From NCBI GenBank assembly GCA_966250385.1, contig CBINHC010000007.1:124001-188000 (forward strand): a stretch of 64,000 nt of DNA. Direction: 5' to 3'. This stretch comes from DASWTL01 sp966250385 (GTDB lineage Bacteria; Bacteroidota; Bacteroidia; Sphingobacteriales; Sphingobacteriaceae). Shown here one piece after another: positions 27,901-35,564 of this stretch; the first letter of the stretch is position 1, and each line of letters begins with the position of its first letter. The notes beneath the pieces are model-generated. The model was not told where the DNA came from. It saw nothing but the letters and a program-made list of their open reading frames with translations, and did no database searches. Both the position numbers and the translations under genes were made by a program.

Positions 27901-28271
27901 TTGGATCTGTCGGCCATAACAACAACTTCGTTGAGCTGCGTTCCGCTTTGAACCAATGTAACGGTTACGTTGAACGGTGCACCCAGTTTTAAGGTAATGT
28001 CAGCAATTCTTTGCGGTTGAAAACCCACGTAGGTCACATCAATGACATAAGGTCCGCCTACCCGCATGTTGGGGATTGTGAACCGGCCGTCTACTCCTGT
28101 GGAGGCGCTGTAAACAGTACCGGTAGGCGTGTGCGTAGCTTTAACCGATGCCCCGATCAGAGTTTCCTTGGCATCTCTGACAGTACCCGTTAAACTACTC
28201 GTTGTTACCTGTGCGAACAGACTAAAAGCTGTTAACATCAGAACAAACGTAGAAAGTAAAAACTTCTTCAT
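24954..28271 (-). CDS. Oar-like TonB-dependent receptor (copy B)
   Basis: Outer-membrane TonB-dependent protein of 1105 aa, paralogue of the next gene downstream. Signal peptide ends SLFAQ; a regulatory-like domain (LTGTVRDAKETLIGASVKATHTPTG), plug (RSITDLTRLTPQSNG, EELQVNIAPYDVRQGGFTGAG) and a barrel ending MQLGLRYSF follow. Compared with copy A the codons are plainer and less GC-rich (more CGT, GGT, GTT, TCT), as in highly expressed genes such as sucC in this window. A predicted promoter with an A-rich 5' leader of about 50-60 nt precedes the ATG. It may be a major outer-membrane protein; substrate unknown. Confidence 0.93.
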   Translation of the reverse strand: MKKFLLSTFVLMLTAFSLFAQVTTSSLTGTVRDAKETLIGASVKATHTPTGTVYSASTGVDGRFTIPNMRVGGPYVIDVTYVGFQPQRIADITLKLGAPFNVTVTLVQSGTQLNEVVVMADRSKLNGNKTGASTNISTQQISTMPTITRSITDLTRLTPQSNGNGFAGRDGRFNNVQIDGANFNNGFGLNSNPLPGGNSQPISLDAIEELQVNIAPYDVRQGGFTGAGISAVTRSGTNQFSGSAYGFYRNQDFVGYKVNGNSLPDPNETSSRTVGLRLGGPIIKNKLFFFVNAENIENVGTNPSAVNLWKPSDNGIADPDNNIARTRRSDLDAVRNHLINVWGYDPGAYENYANDNGNKSSSLFGRLDWNINNNHRLALRFSQVKGEAGSLVNGSSGPNPRSSVNRVSDQSIAFSKTMYNTENIVRSFTAELNSRFSSRLSNQFLATYSRIQDTRTSPSEIFPMVDIWDGTANPTNYMTFGYELFTYGNDVLNNNLNFINNLTYLANKHTFTAGASFESQKFGNQYIRLGTSYYRYRSVEDFLTTGGPNEVAPIMFGLTYPYEGQDPYAPIVLGTAGLYLQDKYTVNDRLDLSIGVRADLPIYMNDLTANASIDNLTLLGPDGNPRNYTTGSWPTTRLMLSPRIGFNYDALGDNSLKVRGGTGMFSGRVPFVWLTNMPTNSGVIQNNVEPNGYNAVAPWIGDIRFNPDPYYWLNNTPESAAGVFLKNPNAGVPTSFSLVDSKFKMPKVWRTSLGADYTIPGTDLVATGDLLYTKDINAAYQFGANRAVAPAKMNYSGDNRDFFPGGTGVAYNPAAGGNTGVVLTNTDVKGYSFNATAGLSLPARKGLYGGLYYTYTASKEVSGNPGSNASSAWTGSPSISSPNEQILYNSQYAVPHRVVGNVSYRLEYAKHVSITVSLFYEGSHQGRYSYTTNGDLNRDGINADLLYIPQNASELNFKDANGFTADQQRAAFDAFINNDKYLSTRRGKYAERNAVLLPWQNRFDVRVLQDVFTNIGGRRNSLQFSADIMNFGNMLNSKWGVQQQLNNAQGLLNIANADITSGGVPTFTMRTVSEGGQNVLATKAIRDITSTSTTWYMQLGLRYSF

Positions 28272-28330
28272 AAATTGTTTGTTAGTGATAGTTTGTTTGT
28301 GTTAGAAACGGTGTTATTTAAAATCCGCCG

Positions 28331-28338
28331 CGAAGATA
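28331..28338 (-). promoter_or_regulatory. -7 element of receptor copy B
   Basis: Minus-strand TATCTTCG (7 of 8 to TAnnTTTG), about 59 nt before the ATG at 28271, with an A/C-rich leader in between. Confidence 0.45.
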
Positions 28339-28464
28339 GCGTGATTTTTTTAAATTTTTAAGCATCCGATGTTAAGTTACCGTTAACGCAACTGCTTTTT
28401 TATTAACATTTTAGGCCCGGTTCATTTAATTAAAAAAAACTGAAAGAAGTCCCGACAGAATTTC

Positions 28465-28472
28465 TAATTTTG
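28465..28472 (+). promoter_or_regulatory. Candidate distal -7 element of lpdA
   Basis: TAATTTTG is a perfect TAnnTTTG, but it lies 166 nt before the lpdA ATG, which would give an unusually long leader. TAATATTG at 28576-28583 is a closer but weaker alternative. Confidence 0.35.
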
Positions 28473-28638
28473 TAGCCCCCTTTTCAGGAAACGCATTTAA
28501 AATCCACAGTCATCCCCCGGTGTTTCCATGTTAAAATCGGTAGAGCTGCCATTAGCTTATTTTTTTTATTTGTATTAATATTGCGCAACGAATGCTGCCC
28601 CTGTCGGGTAAGGATCGGTATAAAAATCACATTAGAAT

Positions 28639-30027
28639 ATGAATTACGACTTAATAGTTATCGGAAGCGGCCCGGGCGGGTATGTTGCAGCGATCCGGGC
28701 ATCCCAACTGGGATTGAAAACGGCGGTGGTTGAGCGGGAATCACTTGGTGGTATTTGTTTGAACTGGGGCTGTATCCCAACCAAAGCCCTGTTAAAGAGC
28801 GCCCAGGTATTTGAATATATCAATCACGCCTCCGATTACGGGATCAACGTAAGTGGTTCTGAAGTTGACTTCAGCTCAGTAATCAAGCGCAGCCGCGGTG
28901 TGGCCGACGGCATGAGCAAGGGCGTTCAGTTCCTGATGAAGAAGAACAAGATCGATGTCATCATGGGAACAGGCAAGATCAAAAAAGGCGGAAAAGTTGA
29001 AGTAAAAGGCGCGGACGGTTCCGTTAAGGAATATACCGCTAAACATACCATCCTGGCAACAGGCGCCCGGTCCCGGGAACTGCCCAACATCAAGCAGGAC
29101 GGCAGGAAAGTGATCGGATACCGCCAGGCCATGGTACTTCCGGAGCAGCCGAAGTCCATGGTCGTCATGGGATCCGGCGCCATCGGCGTTGAGTTCGCCT
29201 ACTTCTACAGCACCCTGGGAACCAAGGTTACCGTCGTGGAGTACCTGGACAACATCGTTCCGGTGGAGGATGAAGAAGTTTCAAAGCAACTTTTAAGAAG
29301 CTTTAAAAAAGCGGGCATCACCGTAATGACCGGTGCGGCTGTGGAATCCGTGGATACCAGCGGAGCCGGCTGCAAGGTACAGGTAAAAACGGCTGCAGGT
29401 GTGCAGACCATCGAATGCGACATTGTCCTTTCAGCGGTCGGCATCACGCCGAACATCGAGAATATCGGCCTGGAAGAAACCGGGGTGAAGACCGATAAGG
29501 GCCGGGTGATCGTCGACGATTTCTACAAGACCAATGTCGAAGGCGTGTATGCCATCGGTGATATCGTCAAAGGCCAGGCGCTTGCGCACGTGGCATCCGC
29601 GGAAGGAATCATCTGCGTCGAAAAGATCGCCGGACATCACCCGGAACCTTTGAACTACAATAACATCCCGGGATGTACCTACTGCTCTCCGGAGATCGCA
29701 TCCGTGGGCTTTACCGAAAAAGCGGCCCGGGAGGCAGGATATGATATCAAGGTCGGAAAATTCCCGTTTTCTGCTTCCGGAAAGGCAAGCGCCAGCGGAC
29801 ACAAGGACGGTTTTATCAAGGTGATCTTCGACGCCAAATACGGCGAGTTCCTCGGAGCCCACATGATCGGAGCGAACGTTACGGAAATGATCGCCGAGGT
29901 GGTCGTGGCCCGCAAGCTGGAAACTACCGGAATGGATATCGTAAAATCCGTACACCCCCACCCTACGATGAGCGAGGCGATCATGGAAGCCGCCGCTGAT
30001 GCCTACGGTGAGGTAATCCACCTGTAA
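28639..30027 (+). CDS. lpdA: Dihydrolipoyl dehydrogenase
   Basis: E3 flavoprotein of 2-oxoacid dehydrogenase and glycine cleavage complexes, reoxidising dihydrolipoyl groups with NAD. The 462 aa show the FAD site GSGPGG (9-14), the redox-active disulfide Cys40/Cys45 in GICLNWGCIPTK, a second dinucleotide site VMGSGAIGVEF, the YAIGDI FAD motif and the C-terminal His-Glu pair in VHPHPTMSEAIMEA. No E1 or E2 gene is adjacent. It is a single-gene unit closed by tandem hairpins. Confidence 0.96.
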   Translation: MNYDLIVIGSGPGGYVAAIRASQLGLKTAVVERESLGGICLNWGCIPTKALLKSAQVFEYINHASDYGINVSGSEVDFSSVIKRSRGVADGMSKGVQFLMKKNKIDVIMGTGKIKKGGKVEVKGADGSVKEYTAKHTILATGARSRELPNIKQDGRKVIGYRQAMVLPEQPKSMVVMGSGAIGVEFAYFYSTLGTKVTVVEYLDNIVPVEDEEVSKQLLRSFKKAGITVMTGAAVESVDTSGAGCKVQVKTAAGVQTIECDIVLSAVGITPNIENIGLEETGVKTDKGRVIVDDFYKTNVEGVYAIGDIVKGQALAHVASAEGIICVEKIAGHHPEPLNYNNIPGCTYCSPEIASVGFTEKAAREAGYDIKVGKFPFSASGKASASGHKDGFIKVIFDAKYGEFLGAHMIGANVTEMIAEVVVARKLETTGMDIVKSVHPHPTMSEAIMEAAADAYGEVIHL

Positions 30028-30042
30028 CGGATCACGAATTTC

Positions 30043-30100
30043 GGAACCGGCACGAACGTCCGGTTCCTGTACAAAACCTGCTGCAAGGCGGGTTTTGTAT
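30043..30100 (+). terminator. Tandem hairpins after lpdA
   Basis: Two consecutive stems: 8 bp (30043-30050 with 30060-30067) and 9 bp (30070-30078 with 30091-30099). The second ends in a T-rich arm. Together they probably end the lpdA transcript. Confidence 0.7.
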
Positions 30101-30156
30101 TTAACAGGATCGCCGCCGGACAGCATCCTGAATCATAAAAAAACCAATATCACCCT

Positions 30157-30486
30157 ATGGCCTGGCTTTATCTAATTATCGGCGGACTGTTCGAGATCGG
30201 CTTTACCAGCTGTCTGAACAAGGCGCGCACTGCGAACGGTGCAGAGTTCTTCCTTTGGATCGGCGGATTTCTGATCAGCGTTTCCCTGAGCATGTACCTG
30301 CTGTACGCAGCCTCCCGGACCATTCCCATGGGAACAGCCTATTCGGTCTGGGCAGGTATCGGAGCTGTCGGGTCTGTACTGATGGGTATCTTCGTGTTCC
30401 GGGAGCCCGCCGAGTTCTGGCGGCTGTTCTTCCTGTTTCTCCTGATCTCGTCCATCATCGGGCTTAAGCTGGTCTCCAAAGGCTGA
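30157..30486 (+). CDS. Small multidrug resistance (SMR) transporter, Gdx/SugE-like
   Basis: Four-span inner-membrane proton antiporter of 109 aa. The essential membrane Glu is Glu13 in GGLFEIGF. The segment TAYSVWAGIGAVGSVLMGI with a following FVFRE is closer to the guanidinium exporters (Gdx, formerly SugE) than to EmrE, where the Gly-Ala-Val-Gly is absent. If so it would export guanidinium rather than bulky drugs. I see no guanidine riboswitch upstream. A partner subunit gene, as in heteromeric SMR pairs, is absent. The subtype call is from motif memory only. Confidence 0.85.
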   Translation: MAWLYLIIGGLFEIGFTSCLNKARTANGAEFFLWIGGFLISVSLSMYLLYAASRTIPMGTAYSVWAGIGAVGSVLMGIFVFREPAEFWRLFFLFLLISSIIGLKLVSKG

Positions 30487-30502
30487 TTTCTGTAACAATC
30501 CC

Positions 30503-30510
30503 TATCTTTA
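30503..30510 (+). promoter_or_regulatory. -7 element of the MBL hydrolase gene (leaderless-type)
   Basis: TATCTTTA (7 of 8) ends 4 nt before the ATG at 30515. Confidence 0.5.
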
Positions 30511-30514
30511 CGCT

Positions 30515-31354
30515 ATGAAGCTGCATACCATTGATACCGGACTTTTCAAACTTGACGGGGGCGCCATGTTCGGTGTGGTTCCCAAGACCCTCTGGCAGAA
30601 GATCAACCCTGCTGACGAAAATAACCTTTGTACATGGGCCATGCGGTGTCTGCTGATCGAAGACGGGAACCGGCTGATCCTGATCGACAACGGCATCGGA
30701 AACAAACAGGATGAGAAATTTTTCGGTCATTATCATCTGCACGGAGACGATACGCTGGATGGCTCACTGGCGAAACTCGGTTTTTCGCGTGAGGATATTA
30801 CCGACGTCTTCCTGACCCATCTGCACTTTGACCACTGCGGCGGTTCGGTAATCCGCTCAGGCGATCAGCTGGTCCCGGCGTTTAAGAACGCGGTCTACTG
30901 GAGCAATGAAAAGCACTGGGACTGGGCGGTCCATCCCAACGACCGCGAGAAGGCTTCATTCCTGAAGGAAAACATCCTGCCCATGCAGGAAAGCGGCCAG
31001 CTGAGCTTCATTGAAGGGGAGGATGGCGTTTCCTTCACGGACAGCATGAACGTCCGGTTCGCCTACGGGCATACCGACGCCATGATGCTGCCCCAGCTGC
31101 AATACAAAGGCCGGACACTGGTCTATATGGCCGATCTGCTGCCCTCCGCCGGGCATATTCCGGTCCCGTACGTCATGGCTTATGATATGTTCCCGCTGCA
31201 GACCTTAAAGGAGAAGAAAGCATTCCTGGAAGAAGCCGTGGCGAACGACTATATCCTCTTCTTCGAGCATGATCCGGTCATTGAATGCTGTACGCTTCAG
31301 CGGACCGAAAAAGGGATCCGGGTGAAAGATACGTTCAGATTATCCGGGATCTGA
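30515..31354 (+). CDS. MBL-fold metallo-hydrolase
   Basis: Metallo-beta-lactamase-fold hydrolase of 279 aa, cytosolic (no signal peptide). The zinc motif HLHFDHCGG lies near residues 104-112, with further ligands in AYGHTDAMM and the C-terminal EHDPVIE. The start MKLHTIDTGLFKLDGGAMFGVVPKTLW is typical of the lactonase/quinone-type hydrolases annotated only as MBL fold. Substrate unknown; a beta-lactam role is not suggested. A -7 box 4 nt upstream predicts a leaderless mRNA separate from the SMR gene 28 nt before. Confidence 0.9.
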   Translation: MKLHTIDTGLFKLDGGAMFGVVPKTLWQKINPADENNLCTWAMRCLLIEDGNRLILIDNGIGNKQDEKFFGHYHLHGDDTLDGSLAKLGFSREDITDVFLTHLHFDHCGGSVIRSGDQLVPAFKNAVYWSNEKHWDWAVHPNDREKASFLKENILPMQESGQLSFIEGEDGVSFTDSMNVRFAYGHTDAMMLPQLQYKGRTLVYMADLLPSAGHIPVPYVMAYDMFPLQTLKEKKAFLEEAVANDYILFFEHDPVIECCTLQRTEKGIRVKDTFRLSGI

Positions 31355-31382
31355 GCCTGACTGGCCGGAGCATTGACTGCGG

Positions 31383-31889
31383 TCAGTAATCCGGGCGGTT
31401 CAGGATAGCCGATTTAATGACCGCATCTTCCATATCGAAATCAGCATAAGCCGAGCGGTCATAGGATTCTTCATGGGCTTCAAACCGGTGCGGATGCCTG
31501 GCATGGATCGCCCGGTTTCGAACGATCTCTTCAGCAGCTGATTCAGGCGAGCGGCCATCCGCCGTTACGGCCTGCAGGGGTTTCATGGGTTCGTAGTGAG
31601 GCTCCCGATAGACTTCCCGCGGCCGGGGTTCGGGCTTCGGAGCCTCATACCGCGGTTCATACGGCATAAAGACCTCCTCTTCCCGAAAAGGTGCCGGTGC
31701 AGGCGGGGGAAGCTGAACCGGCCGGTGGCCGGTCATCTGAGGAGCGCGCGGCACCGAAGCCCCCCCATCCTCCTGGCGGGGCCTCGAGAAGTCCCGCTTT
31801 CTGACTTTCTCCTGTTCTTTCTGAAAATTACTGTAGACCCGGAAGGCCAGCACCAGGAATCCGATGATCAGGGGCAGAAATTGTTCCAT
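31383..31889 (-). CDS. Membrane-anchored proline-rich protein of unknown function
   Basis: A 168-aa protein I cannot assign to a family. One N-terminal membrane span (FLPLIIGFLVLAFRVY) is followed by a charged QKEQEKVRK segment, a long low-complexity region rich in Pro, Glu and Arg (about 40-105: PPPAPAPF, PKPEPRPREVYREP), and a conserved-looking acidic/aromatic C-terminus ending VIKSAILNRPDY. It may tether partners at the inner membrane. It diverges from smc. TACCTTTA ends 3 nt before its ATG, again a leaderless-type arrangement. Confidence 0.8.
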   Translation of the reverse strand: MEQFLPLIIGFLVLAFRVYSNFQKEQEKVRKRDFSRPRQEDGGASVPRAPQMTGHRPVQLPPPAPAPFREEEVFMPYEPRYEAPKPEPRPREVYREPHYEPMKPLQAVTADGRSPESAAEEIVRNRAIHARHPHRFEAHEESYDRSAYADFDMEDAVIKSAILNRPDY

Positions 31890-31892
31890 GAC

Positions 31893-31900
31893 TAAAGGTA
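31893..31900 (-). promoter_or_regulatory. -7 element of the proline-rich protein gene (leaderless-type)
   Basis: Minus-strand TACCTTTA (7 of 8) ends 3 nt before the ATG at 31889. Confidence 0.5.
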
Positions 31901-31980
31901 CGTTTTTAGGCGTAAACTCATCTGATTTAACAGCTTAATTCAGATATTTGCAGACTTGAGTTTTGAGGAAAGCCGATAAG

Positions 31981-34900
31981 ATGCAGCTTACGCGATTAGA
32001 TATTAAAGGGTTTAAGAGTTTCGGGGACAAGATCACCATCAATTTCAATGAAGGGGTAACGGCCATCGTCGGGCCGAACGGATGCGGAAAATCCAATGTG
32101 GTGGACGCCATCCGCTGGGTACTCGGCGAGCAGAGCACCCGCATGCTCCGTTCGGAAAAGATGGAGAACATCATCTTCAACGGTACCAAGAGCCGCAAAC
32201 CTTCCAACCTTGCCGAGGTCTCGCTCACCTTTGACAATACCCGGAACATCCTGCCAACCGAATTTTCCCAGGTCACCATCACCCGGAAGCTTTACCGGAC
32301 CGGGGAAAGCGAGTACCGCCTGAATGACGTGCAGTGCAGGCTGAAGGATATTACCGACCTGTTCCTCGATACGGGTATCGGAGCCGATTCGTATTCCATC
32401 ATCGAGCTGAAAATGATCGATGAGATCATCAACAATAAGGAGAACTCCCGGCGGGCATTATTCGAAGAGGCATCCGGTATTTCTAAATATAAACTGCGCA
32501 AAAAGCAGACCTTCAGTAAATTAAAAGATACTGAAGCCGACCTGAGCCGGGTTCAGGACCTCCTTTTTGAAATCGAAAAAAATCTGAAGACCCTGGAGAA
32601 CCAGGCCAGGAAAGCCGAACGCTATTACCGGCTGAAGGATCAGTACAAGGCGCTGAGCGTGATGCTGGCCTCATTCCGGATCATCGGATTCAGGGATTCC
32701 CTGGAGAAACTGGAGGACCAGGAACAGGCCCAGGTCGCTGCCCGGACCGGGGTCAACAGTGAAATAGACGCACTGGAAGCCCGGCTTCAGAAACAGAAGC
32801 TGGAAAACATCACGCGCGAAAAAAACCTTTCGGTCCAGCAGAAAGCGGCCAATGAATTCATCGCCTCCATCCGGGCCTACGAAAGCGAAAAGAAAGTCCG
32901 CAACGAACAGCTTCGCCACCTGCAGGAGACCGAGAAAAAACTCAACGAAGAGCTGGAAAAGGACCGGAACCAGCTGAACCACGTCCTTTATAATGTGAAG
33001 CGGCTGCAGGAAGAGCAGCTGCAGGAAACGGAGAATCTCCGGATCATGAAGGAATCGCTGGAAGACCAGAAACTCGAGGTGGATGAGCTGCGGATGCAGC
33101 AACAGAGCGCCAAAGCGGAGCTTGACCGGATGAACAAACAGAATTCGGAACTGCAGAACCAGGTCTACAAGGCCGAAAAGGACCTGGCAATCCTGAACAT
33201 CCAGATGGAAGCCCTGCACCAGGAACGCCTCCGTACCACCTCGGATGCGGCTTCACGGGAAACCGAACTGAACCAGTTCAATACGGTTATGACCGCACTG
33301 GAAGCCCGGCAGCGGGAGCTGGAACTGGACCTGGAGATCCGGACCCGCCAGGAGGAAGAACTTCAGGAACAGCTGAAAGCCACCGAGGAGCTGATCCTTT
33401 CCCAGAAAGAAGAACTGAACGGCATCAGCCGGACCATTGACGCCCGGCAGAATGAATACAACCTGACCAAGTCCCTGGTTGATAACCTGGAGGGATTCCC
33501 GGAGTCCATCCGTTTCCTGAAAAAGAATACCAGCTGGGCCAAATCGGCTCCGCTCCTTTCCGACGTGCTTTTCTGCCGTGAAGAGTACCGGATCGCCATT
33601 GAGAATTACCTGGAACCGGTGATGAACCACTACGTGGTCGAGACCCAGACGGAAGCCGTCCAGGCGATCCGGCTGCTGAGCGATTCAGCGAAGGGCCGGG
33701 CCAACTTCTTTGTCCTGGATGCCCTGAAGAACCAGCCCAAACGGCCGGTTGCCGCGACCAGCAGCGATCAGGTGATCCCGGCCATGGATATTGTGGACGT
33801 TGATGCCAAATACCGGGGTCTCTGCGAGATGCTCCTGCAGAACGTATACATCCTGGTTTCCGGCGAAGAGGAAGAACTGGGCACCGCCATGCCGCAGGAA
33901 CACGTGGTCATTCTCAGCCGCTCCGGAAAATTTTCGAAGAGCCGTACGACGCTTGCCGGGGGATCGGTCGGCCTGTTTGAAGGAAAGCGGATCGGGCGGG
34001 CGAAGAACCTGGAGAACCTGGCCAAAGAAATCAAAGCTCTTGAAAGCAGGATCACCAACCTCATGACGTCCCTGGGAACTGAAAATGAACGGCTGGTCGT
34101 GCTGAGAAACGGGTCCCAGAAACAAGCGATCCAAACCCTTCAGTCGGAGCTGAACAAGCTCGGAAACGAGCTGGTCACGGTCAGGACCAAGTCGGAACAA
34201 TACCGCGAGTTTATCGAGAACAGCCAGAACCGAAAATCGGATATCGAAAAGAAGATCGCCTCCATATCCGAAGAAACAGCCAGGAGCGAACCCCTGATCG
34301 CCTCGCTGAAGCAGCAGCAGCTCGATACCAGCACCGCATTCATGCAAAAGCAGCAGGTATATAATGAGATCGCTGAACTGGTGAACGAAAAGGTCACGGT
34401 TTATAATCAGAATAACATCCGGTTCCACCAGCAGCAGAACAAGGTTTCCGGAATCGAGAAAGACCTGGAATACCGGGAAAGCCAGGAACGGAACCTGAAC
34501 GGCAGGATCCGCTCCAACACGGAAGATCTGGAAAAGACCCTGGCTTCCATGCGCGACACGCTGCAGCATGTCGATCATTCCGACGAGGACCTGATCGCCA
34601 TGTACCAGCAGAAAGATGAACTGGAGAAAGCGGTGCAACAGGCCGAATCGGAATATTATGCCAGCCGCGGTTCGATCACGGAGGCGGAAGAGGAGCTGAT
34701 CAGCCTCAGGAAGAAAAAAGAACATGCGGAATTACTCGCCCAGGAGATCCGGGATCAGAAGAACCATCTGAAACTGGAGCTGAATGCCCTGAAAGAGCGG
34801 CTCTCGGTCGAGTTCTCCATAGATATCGCCGACCTGCTGGAGAGCGAAGTACCCGAGAATGAGACGGAGGAAGATCTGCGGCTGCGCACTGAAAAGCTGA

Positions 34901-35526
34901 AACGTCAGCTCGATGAATTCGGCGCAATCAATTCCATGGCGCTCGAAGCCTTCCAGGAGATGAACGAGCGGTATACCTTCATCCAGGATCAGAAGAAAGA
35001 CCTGCTGGAGTCCAAAGCCTCGCTGATGGAAACCATCCGGGAAATTGACGACTCAGCCCGCCAGAAGTTCATGGACGCCTTTAACATGGTCCGGGAGAAC
35101 TTCATCACGGTGTTCCGCTCTCTCTTCAATGAGGAAGACAGCTGTGACCTGATCCTGAGCGATCCGTCAAACCCGCTGGAAGCCGACATCGACATTATCG
35201 CCCGTCCGAAAGGAAAACGGCCGTTATCCATCAACCAGCTTTCAGGAGGCGAAAAGACCCTGACTGCGACGGCGCTGCTGTTCTCGCTGTACCTGCTCAA
35301 GCCGGCTCCTTTCTGCATTTTCGACGAGGTGGACGCTCCGCTGGATGATACCAACATCGATAAGTTCAACAATATCATCCGGAAGTTCTCCGCCGATTCG
35401 CAGTTTATCATTGTTTCCCATAATAAACGCACGATCGCCAGTACGGATATCATTTACGGGGTCACCATGGTCGAGCAGGGTATCTCCCGGGTGGTCGCCG
35501 TCGATATGCGCGAGGTGGCTGCCTGA
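31981..35526 (+). CDS. smc: Chromosome segregation ATPase SMC
   Basis: Structural-maintenance-of-chromosomes ATPase, 1181 aa, full length. N-terminal head with Walker A GPNGCGKSN (31-39) and the R-loop region; two long coiled coils (about 170-480 and 660-990) flank a hinge near 500-650; the C-terminal head has the signature INQLSGGEKTLTATALL and Walker B PFCIFDEVDAPLDDTN. It condenses and orients the chromosome with ScpA and ScpB, which are not encoded here. ATG 31981 (MQLTRLDIKGFKSF) is chosen over the in-frame ATG 18 nt upstream because the family begins exactly here. Confidence 0.97.
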   Translation: MQLTRLDIKGFKSFGDKITINFNEGVTAIVGPNGCGKSNVVDAIRWVLGEQSTRMLRSEKMENIIFNGTKSRKPSNLAEVSLTFDNTRNILPTEFSQVTITRKLYRTGESEYRLNDVQCRLKDITDLFLDTGIGADSYSIIELKMIDEIINNKENSRRALFEEASGISKYKLRKKQTFSKLKDTEADLSRVQDLLFEIEKNLKTLENQARKAERYYRLKDQYKALSVMLASFRIIGFRDSLEKLEDQEQAQVAARTGVNSEIDALEARLQKQKLENITREKNLSVQQKAANEFIASIRAYESEKKVRNEQLRHLQETEKKLNEELEKDRNQLNHVLYNVKRLQEEQLQETENLRIMKESLEDQKLEVDELRMQQQSAKAELDRMNKQNSELQNQVYKAEKDLAILNIQMEALHQERLRTTSDAASRETELNQFNTVMTALEARQRELELDLEIRTRQEEELQEQLKATEELILSQKEELNGISRTIDARQNEYNLTKSLVDNLEGFPESIRFLKKNTSWAKSAPLLSDVLFCREEYRIAIENYLEPVMNHYVVETQTEAVQAIRLLSDSAKGRANFFVLDALKNQPKRPVAATSSDQVIPAMDIVDVDAKYRGLCEMLLQNVYILVSGEEEELGTAMPQEHVVILSRSGKFSKSRTTLAGGSVGLFEGKRIGRAKNLENLAKEIKALESRITNLMTSLGTENERLVVLRNGSQKQAIQTLQSELNKLGNELVTVRTKSEQYREFIENSQNRKSDIEKKIASISEETARSEPLIASLKQQQLDTSTAFMQKQQVYNEIAELVNEKVTVYNQNNIRFHQQQNKVSGIEKDLEYRESQERNLNGRIRSNTEDLEKTLASMRDTLQHVDHSDEDLIAMYQQKDELEKAVQQAESEYYASRGSITEAEEELISLRKKKEHAELLAQEIRDQKNHLKLELNALKERLSVEFSIDIADLLESEVPENETEEDLRLRTEKLKRQLDEFGAINSMALEAFQEMNERYTFIQDQKKDLLESKASLMETIREIDDSARQKFMDAFNMVRENFITVFRSLFNEEDSCDLILSDPSNPLEADIDIIARPKGKRPLSINQLSGGEKTLTATALLFSLYLLKPAPFCIFDEVDAPLDDTNIDKFNNIIRKFSADSQFIIVSHNKRTIASTDIIYGVTMVEQGISRVVAVDMREVAA

Positions 35527-35552
35527 TCCGTGCGATTTGACGTTAAAAATAT

Positions 35553-35560
35553 TAAGTTTG
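35553..35560 (+). promoter_or_regulatory. -7 element of the M28 peptidase gene (leaderless-type)
   Basis: TAAGTTTG is a perfect TAnnTTTG ending 4 nt before the ATG at 35565, within the 38-nt gap after smc. Confidence 0.6.
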
Positions 35561-35564
35561 ACAC

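Larger units (their letters stand above)
28272..28638. other. 367-bp divergent intergenic region, receptor copy B / lpdA
   Basis: AT-rich stretch with no gene I can support. It holds the predicted promoter of receptor copy B on the minus strand (28331-28338), a perfect TAATTTTG (28465-28472) and a weaker TAATATTG (28576-28583) on the plus strand facing lpdA. If the first plus-strand box is used, lpdA has a leader of about 160 nt. A 16-codon ATG-initiated frame at 28528 inside that leader looks like chance. I see no riboswitch-like structure. Confidence 0.6.

Noticed and set aside
28528..28578. A 16-codon ATG frame in the lpdA leader as a leader peptide
   Set aside because: No ribosome site, no runs of regulatory codons and no attenuator hairpins; expected by chance in AT-rich DNA.
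30515..31354. Reading the MBL protein as an antibiotic-resistance beta-lactamase
   Set aside because: It has no signal peptide and its N-terminal and C-terminal blocks match general MBL hydrolases, not secreted beta-lactamases.
33685..34725. A 346-codon frame antisense to smc, and similar long antisense frames over argS (3397-4203) and alaS (15693-16535)
   Set aside because: All are mirror frames of core genes with biased third positions. They lack start context and protein-like features.
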